A model generated the notes under the pieces. The model was given only the letters and a program-made list of their open reading frames with translations. It ran no database searches and was not told where the DNA came from. A program made the translations under genes and the position numbers. 64,000 nt of DNA from contig NZ_CP029295.1 in assembly GCF_003332325.1 (NCBI RefSeq), positions 558,001 to 622,000 on the forward strand. The letters are read 5' to 3'. The DNA is from [Mycoplasma] phocae (lineage in GTDB: Bacteria; Bacillota_I; Bacilli_A; Mycoplasmatales; Metamycoplasmataceae). Positions 41,353 to 54,684 of this stretch are shown here, piece by piece; position 1 is the stretch's first letter; every line of letters begins with the position of its first letter.

Positions 41353-41498
41353 TATTTTTCCTCTTTATGCATTGTTTGCGAATTACAGTGTTTGCAGAAT
41401 TTTTTAATTTCTAATCTTGATTCGTTGCTTTTATTAACATAGTAATTTTTTGCTAAACATTCTTGGCATGCTAAACTAATTTTTTTTGTTTTTTTCAT
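41352..41498 (-). CDS. rpmG: 50S ribosomal protein L33
   Basis: A 48-residue protein, [20 protein letters not shown] and so on, with two CxxC pairs (CQEC and CKHC). This is therefore the zinc-binding form of L33. It is first in the rpmG-secE-nusG operon. There is no ribosome binding site, and TATAAT hexamers stand only 3-14 nt before the ATG, so the mRNA may be leaderless or nearly so. Confidence 0.94.
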   Translation of the reverse strand: MKKTKKISLACQECLAKNYYVNKSNESRLEIKKFCKHCNSQTMHKEEK

Positions 41499-41570
41499 AA
41501 ATTATAATTATAAATAAATTTTACAAGTTTTTTTGTGATTATTCAAAAGATAATAAGGTAATATTAACAT

Positions 41571-43205
41571 ATGAATAAACTTACAATTCTTTTATCAGTA
41601 CTATTAGTTATATTTATCGTTTCGTATTTAATATTTATAATTCACTATTTAAGCCGAACTTATCTTAATATCTTAATTGATAAATTTAACAAATACAAAA
41701 CTAATTTACAAAAGAAATTGTTTAAGATTAATAATATTAATAATCAGTTGCATGAATTTTATTCGAAAAGTTTAAATTTCAAAAAAATGGAAGATGAAAT
41801 TTCAAAGCTAATTTCAGATTATGAAAGAAGAGCCATTTTAATTGAAAGTATGATCGCTACCCTCAATAACGAAATTGATTTTCACCTTAATAGCCATCAT
41901 TTTTGGGAAATAAAATGTTTTATTGTTTTTAAAAGTAAAGAAAATGAAATAACTCGCCACTATAAACAAATTAATGAAACTTATCAAAAAATTGAAAAAA
42001 TTTCATTAACTAAAAGTAATCGGGTTACCGAAATTATGGTATTTGCCAACAATTGCCTTAACTCATATAAAAAAATTAAAAAATATAAACAAGATCACTC
42101 GCGACTTAGCATTTTTGATAAATATTTTTATAATTATGAAAATCGCATATCTCGAAAAATTGAAAAATTACTTAGTTGATTTAATAAAGGTAATTTTGAT
42201 AAAAGGGGTAATTATATTAGCATTAAAAAACAGGAGCTCAAATTATTAATTGATCAATACTACACTTTAATTGCAACTGCTTTTAACTACATTGAAATTA
42301 TTGAAAATGACATTAATGATAAAGTAGAAATTGCCAAAAATACTTTGCGTCTAGATAATCCAAATTTTGAAGAGTGACAAATTGTTGAATTTGACAATTA
42401 TAAAAATCACGGTAGTGAACTACTCAACATTATGAAAAATGAAAAAATATTTAGTTGAAGTAAGATTATTAAGCCAAAATTACTTGAACTTTGCAAAACT
42501 GTTAATAAAAAATACAATGAAGTAATTTTTGAAAGGAACGCAAGTCGACAACTTGATAGCGTTTTTCCTGAAATTATCAATTTTATTAATATAGTCAAAA
42601 AACAACATCGTCTTATTATTAGCCAGGTTAAAATTGATGATTTAGAATATTTCAAAAAAATGAATCAAATTGAGAATAAATATTTAAAACTTAAAGAAGA
42701 AGGCAATAATTTATTTAACCGCGAAAAAAACCTGGAATATCAAAGTTTATTAAATGAAGTTATGTTAGTACTATTATTTCAAAATAAAATTAAATTGCTT
42801 GAAGGTAAAAAACGCAATATAGCAATTAAACAAGTAAATAAAATTAAACAAATATTTTATACAACTAATGCTCAAATTCTTGCCACAAGTTTAAAATTGA
42901 ATGAAGAGGATGAAAATCTAAGTGCGCTAATTAATCAAGAATTTGAAAAATACGAGCATAATGATTATAATTATTTAGACGTTGAAAGATTAACATCGAT
43001 GATCATTGTCTTTGTAAATAATTTTAATAGTAATTTAAATGCTTGCCAATTGTTGATTAGAACATTAAGAAAAATTGGAGAAAAAGCATCAACTGACCGT
43101 GAAATTGCTTCTCTTTATGCCCAAATTGAAAAATTATATATAAATGGAGATTATTTAAAAGGTGTCGATACTCTTAAAAATTTCATCGCTAATCAATACA
43201 ACTAA
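41571..43205 (+). CDS. ezrA: EzrA-like septation regulator
   Basis: A 544-residue protein (several TGA codons as Trp) with one N-terminal span (LTILLSVLLVIFIVSYLIFI), then a long charged helical region rich in Lys, Glu, Asn and Ile, likely coiled coil. This is the layout of EzrA, a membrane-anchored spectrin-like regulator of FtsZ. The next gene is thiI, and in Bacillus ezrA also lies next to the nifZ-thiI pair, which supports the name. Sequence similarity cannot be confirmed by eye, so an unrelated coiled-coil membrane protein remains possible. It is separated from thiI by 16 nt and is probably co-transcribed with it. Confidence 0.6.
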
Positions 43206-43221
43206 TAATTAAGGAGAAAAA

Positions 43222-44364
43222 ATGTATTCAAAAATTTTAATTCGATATGGAGAACTAACACTTAAAAAAAATAATCGGAATGACTTTATTAATCAACTAA
43301 AACAAAATTTATTGTGATACATAAATAAAGAAGAAATTAAAATGGAATTTGACCGAGCTTTTGTGGAGTTTAGTGAAAAAAATCTTGAAGCTTTAAAAAA
43401 TATTTTTGGTATTTCTTCATATTCACCAACTTATGTGTGTAAAAGTGAACTTGAAGCTATTGAAAACATAGTTAAAAAAATTATTAGCGAAAAAAACTTC
43501 AGTTCTTTTGCAATCGCCGCTCGTCGCCACAACAAAAATTTTTCACTCAATTCGGCCGAAATTAATATGCATTTCGGAGGATATGTACTCAAAAACACTG
43601 AAGACAAAACTGTTGATTTAAAAAACCCTGATTTGAAAATTAATATTGAAATCCGAGATGATAAAACTTATGTTTTTACCGAAGTAATTTCATCTCTTGG
43701 AGGAATGCCAGTTCTTTCATCTGGAAAAGTACTACATTTAATCAGTGGTGGAATTGATTCACCAGTTGCTAGTTTTTTACTACAAAAAAGGGGACTTAAG
43801 GCAGTTTTTCTAAATTTTATAACTCCACCACACACTGATAAAAAAACCGAAGATAAAATTGATGAAATCATGAAATTAGCATGCCGTTTTCAAAAAGATG
43901 CTACTTTGTTTCAAATCAATTACACTAAGGTTATGAACTACATTGGTCTAACTAGCAACCAAAAATACAAAATTACTTTAATGCGCCGAAGTTTTTACCG
44001 AATTGCCAATAAAATTGCTCATAAATATAACATCAAAGCAATTTCTAATGGCGAAAATTTAGCACAAGTAGCATCACAAACCTTAGAATCAATTTACACA
44101 ATTTCTGAAGTTTGCGATCTTCCCATTTTTCGCCCATTGCTTTCATTTGATAAAAACGAAACAATTAAAATCGCTGAAAAAATTAATACTTTAGGAACTT
44201 CAATTGAAAAGGCTTGCGAAACATGTGAATTATTTGCTCCAAAAAATCCAGTAACTAAACCTAACCGTGAAGAAGCTAATTTTCTAGAAAAAGAACTTGA
44301 TATGTTAGAGAAATTAGAAGATGAAGTTATTGAAGAAATGCAAATTAAACGTTATAGTTTATAG
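43222..44364 (+). CDS. thiI: tRNA 4-thiouridine synthase ThiI
   Basis: A 380-residue enzyme: N-terminal ferredoxin-like part (MYSKILIRYGELTLKKNNR), THUMP domain, then the ATP pyrophosphatase domain with the PP-loop SGGIDSP at residues 175-181. It has no rhodanese domain, as in other Gram-positive ThiI. It adenylates U8 of tRNA before sulfur insertion. The sulfur donor (a NifZ-type cysteine desulfurase in Bacillus) is not next to it here. The binding site is AAGGAGAAAAA. A terminator follows. Confidence 0.95.
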
Positions 44365-44372
44365 ACAAAATA

Positions 44373-44402
44373 AAAAAGCTCACACTTTTTGTTGAGCTTT
44401 TT
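44373..44402. terminator. Bidirectional terminator between thiI and lysS
   Basis: AAAAAGCTCA pairs with TGAGCTTTTT across a 10-nt loop, flanked by A and T runs on both sides. It would stop both the plus-strand thiI and the minus-strand lysS transcripts. Confidence 0.85.
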
Positions 44403-44410
44403 AAATTGCA

Positions 44411-45886
<1,476 letters not shown>

Positions 45887-46010
45887 TTTTCTCCCTGATT
45901 TTTATAATTGTATTTAATTAAATACTAAATATGTAACATGTTTTAACATAATTTATAATATTATAAGACATAAATAATAAAGTTAATAATTAATTTTGGA
46001 TTTAAAATTA

Positions 46011-46016
46011 TATAAT
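46011..46016 (+). promoter_or_regulatory. tRNA-Arg promoter (-10)
   Basis: TATAAT 11 nt before the tRNA, predicting a start very close to the mature 5' end. No -35 at proper spacing was found. Confidence 0.4.
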
Positions 46017-46027
46017 TAAAAACAAAT

Positions 46028-46103
46028 GGTCGCGTAGCTCAGTGGATAGAGCACAAGCCTCCTAAGCTTGGGGTCGCAGGTTCAACTCCCGTCGCGATCG
46101 CCA
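46028..46103 (+). tRNA. tRNA-Arg (CCT)
   Basis: Anticodon loop CTCCTAA between CAAGC and GCTTG, acceptor GGTCGCG/CGCGATC, encoded CCA. The T-stem has one apparent A-C mismatch (GCAGG against CCCGT). A T run follows at once. It reads AGG codons. Confidence 0.9.
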
Positions 46104-46109
46104 TTTTTT

Positions 46110-46134
46110 TTATAAAAAAATCCCAATTGGGATC
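46110..46134. terminator. Terminator between tRNA-Arg and the YneF-family gene
   Basis: A perfect palindrome ATCCCAATTGGGAT (46120-46133) flanked by T/A runs. On the minus strand it is followed by TTTTTTTATA and ends the YneF-family transcript. Confidence 0.75.
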
Positions 46135-46359
46135 TTATTTTGCGTTTCTCATCGAACGCATTACTTGTTTAATTTGGGCTTCAGATGCTTTTCTTCCCAT
46201 CTGCTGAAACATTACCCGAATCATTTTTTCAGTTATTGGTGGATTTTCACGAATTTGTTTTTCAAATTTCTTTTTAGTGAAAATAACTCCAATAACTCCA
46301 CCAATAATAATTCCCACAATCGGTAAAATTACTAGTAGTGCAATTGCTCAACCTGGCAT
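46135..46359 (-). CDS. YneF family (UPF0154) small membrane protein
   Basis: A 74-residue protein with one N-terminal span (WAIALLVILPIVGIIIGG), then a basic amphipathic tail including NPPITEKMIRVMFQQMGRK and SEAQIKQVMRSM. The NPPI-x-MIR-x-MF-QMGRKPS-type pattern is that of UPF0154 (YneF), conserved in Firmicutes and mollicutes with unknown function. Its ATG abuts the stop of the upstream membrane protein, with AAGGGAAATA as binding site, so the two are coupled. Confidence 0.88.
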
Positions 46360-47259
46360 TTATTTCCCTTTCAAAACGGTTTTCTTTAGAATGATATAAA
46401 TCACAATTGGTAGTATTAGTAAAACTAAAATACTTAAGAAAAATAATTTGGCATAAAATTTATGCGCAGAAGTTTTTCTATCGGCAATTTCATTATAGTT
46501 AATGCCTGAATTACCAAAAAATGATTCAATATCAACCATTCTCTTTTTCCGCAAAATTGTATTTAATATAAATATGATTAATATAGCAATCATTATACCA
46601 CAAAGCGAGTAAACCACAATGTTTGCACCATTTTCCCTGGGAAAGGCATTTGAAATTCATTTTTGGAAATCTAAAAATCCTATTTTTTTGTCCTTAAGGC
46701 CTCATAGTGTTAAAGTAAAAAGACCAACATAAAAAATAAATGCAATAACAAATCAGGTACGACGAACTTGTTTTAAAGCTAGTTTTCTGTAAAGAATAGA
46801 GATAAAAGGTGGAGTACTTGAAGAGCCTGAAATAATACTATCACGATAGGCAGTAATACTCCTGACAATTCCAATCAGTTCAATAGATTCACTAATAAAA
46901 TTAATAAAAGTTGTGGCTAAGAGAAGTGACGGAACAATGTATCATCCCCACGGAATAGTAAATGGTATAACTTTTTTTGTATTAAATATTTGTGGTTGAA
47001 AAACAAATAATAAAATTACAATTGTTGACACTAAAGCTAAAATAAAATCAATAATAATAGTTAATCTTTTAATATTTTTTTCATGTCTAAATACCCGATA
47101 AATTCCATTAGGAATGATTCCTTCAGGATCTAGAGTGCGCTTTTCGCGTGCCAAAATAGTTTCATTAATTGAGTTACTAATTACATCATTTCTTTGATTA
47201 TTGGTATTAATATCCTGGTTTTTACTTGGATCATTAGTAAACATCGGCTCTATATTCAT
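46360..47259 (-). CDS. Membrane protein of unknown function
   Basis: A 299-residue protein across several TGA(Trp) codons. It has an Asn-rich hydrophilic N-terminus of about 65 residues, then about five spans (for example LTIIIDFILALVSTIVILL, WYIVPSLLLATTFI and LFFLSILVLLILPIVIYII). No motif is recognised. It lies between lepA (13 nt upstream) and the YneF-family gene (no gap). The minus-strand set lepA, this gene and the YneF-family gene is likely one transcript. Confidence 0.75.
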
Positions 47260-47272
47260 ATTTAAAAATCCT

Positions 47273-49072
47273 CTATTCCTTTTTTGAAACGTTTGTTTTT
47301 AGGATTGCAAGGAATGCTTCTTGAGGAACTTCTACTGTCCCAATTTGTTTCATTCTTTTCTTACCTGCTTTTTGTTTTTTCAGTAATTTTTGTCTTCTTG
47401 TGACATCACCGCCATATAAATGGGCAGTAACATCTTTTCGATATGCTTTAATTGTTTCTCTCGCTATTATTTTAGCACCAATTGCCGCTTGAATAGGAAT
47501 TTCAAAATTTTGACGAGGAACTACTTCTTTTAATCTTTCAGCTAAATCACGACTTTTATTATAAGCAAAGTCCCGATGAACTATCATTGCTAAAGCATCA
47601 ATTTTTTCCCCATTTAATAAAATATCAACCTTAACTAAATCAGATTCTCTTAACCCAATATAATCATAATCAAATGAAGCATAACCTTTTGAAAAGCTTT
47701 TTAATAAATCAAAAAAATCAAAAATTGTTTCATTCAGAGGAAGTTCATAGATTAATTTTCTTCTAAAATCATCTAAATATTCAATATCAATAAATTTTCC
47801 ACGCTTGCTTTGACACAATTCCATAATTGCACCTAAATACTCTTCAGTTAGCATGATATTAGCACGAATGTATGGTTCTTCAATAGTTTTGATAGTGCTT
47901 TTATCAGGAAAGAATGAAGGATTAGTAATATACTGAATATCACCATTTGTTAAAGTAATGACAAATTCAACTGATGGGGCAGTGGCAATGATATCAAGAT
48001 TAAATTCTCTTTCCAATCTTTCTTGTAAAACATCCATATGAAGTAATCCTAAAAATCCGATTCGAAAACCAAATCCTAAAGCCTTAGATGTTTCAGGTTC
48101 TCAAACAATTGATGAATCTGATAAACTAATTTTTTCCAGAGCATCTTTTAAGTCATTATAATCACGAGTATCAACAGGATAAAATCCCGTATAAACAACT
48201 GGTTTTAATTTCTTATATCCCGGCAGTGGAAAATTAGTAGGATTTTTTGCTAAAGTTACAGTATCACCCACAGCAACATCTTTAATGTCACGAATTGATG
48301 CTGAAATTCAACCAACTTCACCAGCAGTTAGTGTCTCTTTTTTAACTTCATTAGGATTTTTAACCCCTAACTCCGTTACTAAATAACGCTTTTTCGTTTG
48401 GATAAATAAAATTTCATCTCCAACCTTAATTTTTCCCTGAAATACTCTCATGTAGATAACTACTCCACGATAATTATCAAAGTAACTATCAAATATTAAG
48501 GCTTGAAGTGGTCTATCATCATCAGCATCTTTTGGTGCAGGAATTCTTTTGATAATAGCATCAATTACTTGATCAATGTTAAGTCCAGTTTTTGCTGAAA
48601 TTAAAATAGCATCTGAAGCGTCAATGCCAATAATATCTTCAATTTCTTTTTTTACTCGATCAGGGTCTGCACTAATTAAATCAACTTTATTGATAATTGG
48701 TACAATCTCTAAATTATTTTCAATTGCTAAATACACATTAGCTAGGGTTTGTGCTTGAATACCTTGAGTGGCATCAACTAATAGTAATGCCCCTTCACAA
48801 GCAGCTAAACTTCGGCTAACCTCATAAGTAAAATCGACATGCCCTGGGGTATCAATCAAATGAAAAACATAATCTTTATATTTGATTTGAATAGCGTTTA
48901 ATTTAATAGTAATTCCCCGCTCTTGTTCTAAATCCATACTATCTAAAATTTGTGGTCTAGCTTCACGGGCTGTAATAGTATTGGTAAATTCCAAAATTCG
49001 ATCGGCTAGTGTGCTTTTTCCATGATCAATGTGAGCTATAATTGCAAAGTTTCTAATATTCTTTTTGTCCAT
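47273..49072 (-). CDS. lepA: Elongation factor 4 (LepA)
   Basis: A 599-residue translational GTPase, full length for LepA. G1 is [19 protein letters not shown]3 is [17 protein letters not shown] and G4 is INKVDL. The C-terminal LepA-specific domain contains [20 protein letters not shown] and the basic end [16 protein letters not shown]. It remodels stalled or back-translocated ribosomes. Two Trp TGA codons interrupt it in the standard code. It is first of a probable operon with two membrane-protein genes. Confidence 0.97.
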
Positions 49073-49081
49073 ATTTTTTTA

Positions 49082-49440
49082 AATTATATTTTAAAATGAT
49101 ATTTTTTTTAAAAACATTAACTATATTTTAATAATAAGCAAATAAAAATCATGCTTCAACTGACATCGATAAATTATTTGCTAACATTTAATTTTAATTT
49201 GTATTTTAAACAAAGTTTTACCATAAATTTATCCTATACTGTTTTTGTTTAGAAAACATAAATTAAAAGAATATAGATTTATTTTATTTATTTATAGCCA
49301 TTCTAAAATTATTAAATTCGCAATTTTATTAGATTAATGTTTTAAGCTGTGAGTATATGAAATGACTATTAGTGAAATAACACAGTAATAAATATTTTAA
49401 AAATATACTCGAAATGTATTTAACTTCTGGTTGCAATTTG
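49082..49440. other. Intergenic region upstream of lepA
   Basis: About 360 nt of AT-rich DNA between the end of the ABC-transporter operon and lepA. I see no gene or RNA. A lepA promoter must lie here but cannot be picked out with confidence. Confidence 0.5.
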
Positions 49441-49442
49441 TA

Positions 49443-49470
49443 AAATAAAACACCCTACGCTAAGGGTGCT
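49443..49470 (-). terminator. Terminator of the ABC transporter operon
   Basis: A stem CACCCT/AGGGTG (49451-49456 with 49463-49468) followed on the minus strand by TTTTATTTTAC, about 50 nt past the stop of the second transporter gene. Confidence 0.8.
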
Positions 49471-49517
49471 ATAACTTAATCTATAATTATAAAATAGATG
49501 AGATGCATAGTTTGATT

Positions 49518-51380
49518 TTAATCTTCGCTAAATGAAGATTTATAAAGTTTTTCATAAAATCCATGTAAATTGAGTAATTGCTCGTGGTTTCCTCTTTCAA
49601 TAATTTCACCATTATTAACAACTAAAATCTGGTCGGCATTTACAATTGTTGATAGCCGGTGAGCAATTACAAATGATGTCTTACCTTTCATTAATTCAAG
49701 CATAGCATTTTGAATAATTTTTTCTGTTCTAGTATCAACATTTGATGTCGCCTCGTCTAGAATTAGAATATTTTTATCAGCCAAAATTGCCCGAGTTATA
49801 GCAAGTAATTGTCGCTCACCTTGTGAAAAGTTTCTTCCGCCCTCTTCAACAATTGTGTCATATCCTAATTCAAGCTGTTCAATAAAATCGTGAGCACTAC
49901 TAATTTTGGCAGCATTTTTAATTTGCTCATCAGTTGCTGATAAATTACCATATCTAATATTTTCCAAAATTGTATTCTTAAATAAAAATGTATCCTGCAA
50001 CACAATTGAAATTTGTTCTCTTCAACTATGTTCATTAATTTCAGTTGACTTGAAATTATCAATCAAAATTTCACCTAAGGTCGGAATATAAAACTTGCTA
50101 AGTAAGTTTATAATTGTGGTTTTACCAGCTCCTGTTGGTCCAACAATTGCGAACACTTCACCTTTTTTAGCTTTAAATGAAGCGTTTTTTAATTGAAGAT
50201 TATCAAGGGAATTATTATATGAAAAACTAACATTTTTAAATTCTACATTACCCTTAATGCTATCAATTTGATTAAGTTTATCTTCATCAATTAATGGTTT
50301 AATTTTTACTAAATTTAAAACTCTAGTTGCTGAAACAAGTGATATTTGAATTGAAGCAACATTTTCAAAAGTTCTAGCAATTTCATTTGACATAATTCTA
50401 ATGTATAAAATAAATGAAACAATAGCCCCTGGACTAAATAGTGAATTAGAACCAGTTCCAATTCCGTTTATCGAAAATAAAGAAGCAATGGCAACAACAA
50501 CTAGTTGTAATAAATTAGTGACAATATTAGCATATGGATAAACTACGTTTGAATAAACATTGGCATGAAATGAAGAATTGTATAATCTTTTAGTTCTTTT
50601 AGCAAACTCTTGATTGATTTTATCCATTTGGTTGAATGATTTTATTAAGTGATGTGCCGCTAAATTCTCTTCAATAAAACCATTAACATCAGCTATTCTT
50701 TTTTGTGTTTTTTGATATTGTGGAACAGCTTTTTTCATCAAAATAAATACCACAAATAAAAACAAGGGAAATAGAATTAAAACAATTAAGGTTAAATAAA
50801 TTGAATAATATAACATAAATATAAATGACGAAATAACAATAAAAACAGTTTTTAAAATTGCATTTAAATTGGCACATAAACCATTAGAAATATTTTCAAT
50901 GTCATTCGAGAAAATTGACATTAATTCGCCATTGTTAATTTCATCAAAAAATGAAATTGGCATTCTCATGATTGCTTTATAAGCATCATTTCGCATAATG
51001 ATGGAAGTATAAAGTCCAGCTTTGACTGATAGGGCATTAGATCAGTAGTTAAAAATCTGTTGTAATATACTTAAAAAAACTAAAACAATAATTGCAATTA
51101 CAAATGCTAGTGGGTCATAATTAGTATGAATAAAACTGTAGGTTAAAAATTTGTCAGTAATATATCCTAAAGCAAAAATAACTAATGTTGAACAGATCAT
51201 CGACAGTAATGTTGTGATTATAATACCAAACAAAGCACCACGTCGATAGTTTAAATATTTAAGTAAATTTTTAAAACTTTCTGCTTTAATTTTACGATTT
51301 TTTTTCAAATAAGATTTTTTCTCTAATTTGCTCATTTCTTTAAAATTTTTATCTTTTTTAAACGGGTCTAGGCTAAGCAT
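49518..51380 (-). CDS. ABC transporter, fused permease and ATPase (second half-transporter)
   Basis: A 620-residue exporter-type protein with six spans in the first 350 residues, then the ATPase. It has Walker A AIVGPTGAGKTTIINLL, signature NFSQGERQLLAITRAILA, Walker B ILILDEATSNVD and the H-loop IAHRLSTI. It starts with a hydrophilic N-terminal extension. I chose the ATG at 51380 (MLSLDPFKKDK), which overlaps the end of the upstream half-transporter by 8 bases and has GGGGG before it. The pair is laid out like heterodimeric multidrug or lipid exporters. The signature is FSQGE, and Walker B keeps its catalytic Glu, so this looks like the hydrolysing subunit. Confidence 0.92.
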
Positions 51381-53181
51381 GATTTTCCCCCATTTGTGAA
51401 ATGGCAATTTCTCGATATAACTTATTAGAATTAATTAATTCATCGTGTTTACCTGAGCCAATAATTTTGCCGTGCTCTAAAACTAAAATATTATCAGCAT
51501 GGGCAATTGAAGAAATTTTTTGAGTAATGATTACTAGCGATATTTTTTTCTCAGCAAATTCATTTTTAATATTTTCCAAAACAGCGGCTTCAGTTTTATA
51601 GTCAAGAGCAGAAGTTGAATCATCTAAAACAAGAATTTTAGGATCTCTAATTATTCCTTGAGCAATTGATATTCTTTGTTTTTGACCACCGGATAAATTA
51701 ACACCCTTTTGTTCCACTTCATGTTCAAATTGATTTTTAAATTTTGAAATAAAACTATAAGCGCAAGCATTATGTGAAGCTTTTAATATATCTTCATCTG
51801 AAGCTTCAGGATTAGCTAGAAGTAAATTACTTTTAATTGTTCCGCTTAACAGGGTTGGATTTTGATAGATAAGTGAAATATTTTTATGTAAAGAAACACT
51901 ATCAATCTCTTCAATTTTATTGTTATCGATTGTAATATTCCCAGATATGCTTTTAAAATCGTGATTTATTAACCTAGCAATGGTACTTTTACCAGAACCG
52001 GTAGGCCCAATGATTCCGAGAATTTCGCCAGGTTTCACTGAAAAAGAAATATCATCTAATACATTTTTATCAGATGACTCAAAATAGCGAAACGAAACAT
52101 GATCAAAAACTATTTCACCATTTGTAACTTTTTTATCCGATTGAATAAAAGGAATATTCGGTTTTTTATCAATAATTTCAAAAACACGTTTAATTGACAC
52201 TTTTGATCTGGCTAAAGTAAAAATTGTAAATGAAACCATTAATACACCAATGGTTATAAACATAACATAATTAGTAAAAGTTGTAACGTTGGCAATAGTT
52301 TGCCTAAATAGTAATTCATCAGTAATTGATTTAGCATTGATACCAGAAATGTATACAACAAAAACTGTGGCTAAATTTGTGAATAAGGAAATAAAGTTAA
52401 AAGTTGTATTATATGAGAATCACGCTTTTAAACTAATTTTTCCCCAATTTTTATTTGCTTGTTCAAATTTTTCTAATTGAATTTTTTCTAAATTATAAGA
52501 TTTGATAACTTTAGCACCAAGAATATTTTCTTGTGATTCGGTATTGATTTTGTCATACATTTTTTGTTCTTTTTTAAATAATGGACCAATAATAGCTCCG
52601 GCAATAATCATAGTAATACTTAGCAATGGAATTAGTACAGCGAAAATGATTGATAAATTTAAATTTGTTAACAAGGCAAAAACTAATCCAAAAATTAAAT
52701 AAAAGGGACCAATGACCATACTTCTTAAAAATGATATTAATCCATTTTGAATTCTAGTTATATCAATTGTAAAACGGGTAATAATTTTAGCATGAGTAAA
52801 TACTTCTAAATCTTTTTGGGATAATTTGCTCAAATGATTTCATAAATAATTTCTTATTTCTCTGGCTCCGGCTATCGAAACATATGATGCCAAAATTGCA
52901 GCTAGCAAACTTCCGATTGTACCAATAATTAAAAAGATAGTAAAGAAAATGGACAAATATTTAATTGCTTCTTTTCGACTAGCATATGTAAAAGTAATTC
53001 TTAAAATATCAATTGAAACATTTTTATCATCGGGAAATGCACTTTGAGAAATTAAACCAACAATTTGTCCGACAAATAAACTTATTAGTAAAAACGAAAC
53101 TACTTGAATACATGTTAGCAGAAAAGATCCTGCTGAAATTCAGCGATGTTTTTTACTTAAATATTTATATAATCTAAACAC
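51373..53181 (-). CDS. ABC transporter, fused permease and ATPase (first half-transporter)
   Basis: A 602-residue exporter with six spans and an ATPase domain: Walker A GIIGPTGSGKSTIARLI, signature NLSGGQKQRISIAQG and Walker B ILVLDDSTSALD. The catalytic Glu after Walker B is Asp here, and the usual H-loop His is replaced (IITQKISSIAHAD has Gln where others have His). It is therefore probably the degenerate-site partner of the second subunit in a heterodimer. The start is GTG at 53181, chosen because AAAGGAGGTTTT precedes it and no upstream ATG is available. Confidence 0.92.
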
Positions 53182-53227
53182 AAAACCTCCTTTTTTTAAT
53201 TTTATAAAGTTAAAGTTTATTATTTAA

Positions 53228-54412
53228 CTATTTAAAAAATTCAATTGCTTCTTTTGCCATATACAACTCTTCTTCAGCTCTTATGACATAAATTGGAATA
53301 AGACTATTCTTAGTTGATATTAACTTATAGTCAGTATATTTTAAATTTTCATTTGCATCATCATCAATTTCAAGTTTAATTAACTTAATTTTATTAATTA
53401 CTTCCTTGCGAACATAGGCATCATTTTCCCCCACTCCAGCGGTAAAAACTATTGCATCAATTTTGCCATTAATTTTATTTAAGTAATTTATCAAATAATC
53501 AGCAATTTTTCTTGTATATAAATTAAGCGCAAATTGTGCTTGTGAATTTGTATTTTTAACTTTTTGAACATCTCTTAAATCAGATGAAATTTGACTAACC
53601 CCCAACATTCCAGATTGCTCATTTAGCATTTTTGTAACCTCATCAACATTCATATTTTTAGCTTTCATAATATATTGAATGATTGATGGATCAATATCAC
53701 CCGAACGGCTTCCCATCATAATTCCCGCTAGTGGAGTGAAGCCCATTGAAGTATCAATTGATTGACCGTTTTCTATTGCACATAAACTAGCTCCATTGCC
53801 AATATGCATACTAACAATATTAACTGATTCCTTGTTAAGAATTTCCGCAGTTTTTTGAGAAATATAATGATGATTTAGTCCGTGAAAACCATATTTTCTA
53901 ATGTTAAGTTCTTCGCTAATTTTAGCATTAATTGGATATGTGTAAGCTATTCTTGAAAGAGTTTTGTGAAATGATGTATCAAAATGCAAAGTCATTTTAG
54001 CATTTGGTAGATACTCTTTAAAAGCTTCAATAGCATTCAAAGCGCCAGGATTATGTAAAGGTGCTAAATCAATTGAATCTTTTAAAAATTTAAGTGATTC
54101 TTCGGTAACTTCGCATGTTGATTGCATGTGAATTCCACCATTTACAACCCGAAAAGCTACTTGAGAAATTTCAGAAAAATCCTTAATGATATTTCGCTCT
54201 TTTCATAGTGATACAAGAATTTTAACTGTTTCTAAAAATGATGGCAATTCAAATTTTAAATCTTCTTTTTTGTTATTATGTTCCAATGACAAAATTCCGT
54301 TATTCAATTTGATGCGTTGAGCCACGCCTTTTGCCTCAATTTTCAATTCTGATGAAAATAAATTTCATTTAATTGAACTTGACCCAGCATTTATTATTAA
54401 TATTTTTGACAT
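53228..54412 (-). CDS. ackA: Acetate kinase
   Basis: A 394-residue protein of the ASKHA fold, N-terminus MSKILIINAGSSSIKWNLFS. KYGFHGLNHHYI, VSMHIGNGASLCAIENG and PLAGIMMGSRSGDIDP are the usual acetate-kinase motifs. It makes ATP from acetyl phosphate, a main energy step in fermenting mycoplasmas, and pairs with phosphotransacetylase, which is not next to it. The segment usually HR(I/V)VHGG reads FRVVNGG: the Arg is kept but both His are replaced. The substrate-binding region has therefore drifted, and related short-chain acyl kinases are possible. Confidence 0.9.
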
Positions 54413-54680
54413 ATATTTTCCCCCGATGATGTTATTATCTTATCTATTATAAAATAAATCAAGAAATAAAAAGCAATTAAAAAAATCAAATTTAATAAAT
54501 TAAAATAGTTATTGGTTAAAGGTTAAAATTAGTTGAAATAAAATTTGATAAATATATTTTATTTTACTAGTGTATACACACAAATTAAGGGAATAAAATT
54601 TATTAAATTTAGACACTTATTCTAAAGAAATACAGTTAATAACTTTGTTACATTAATAATTTATAAAAAACATAATCGCA
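54413..54680. other. Intergenic region upstream of ackA
   Basis: About 270 nt of AT-rich DNA between ackA and the remains of a methyltransferase gene. No gene or clear hairpin is seen; it should hold the ackA promoter. Confidence 0.4.
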
Positions 54681-54684
54681 AATT

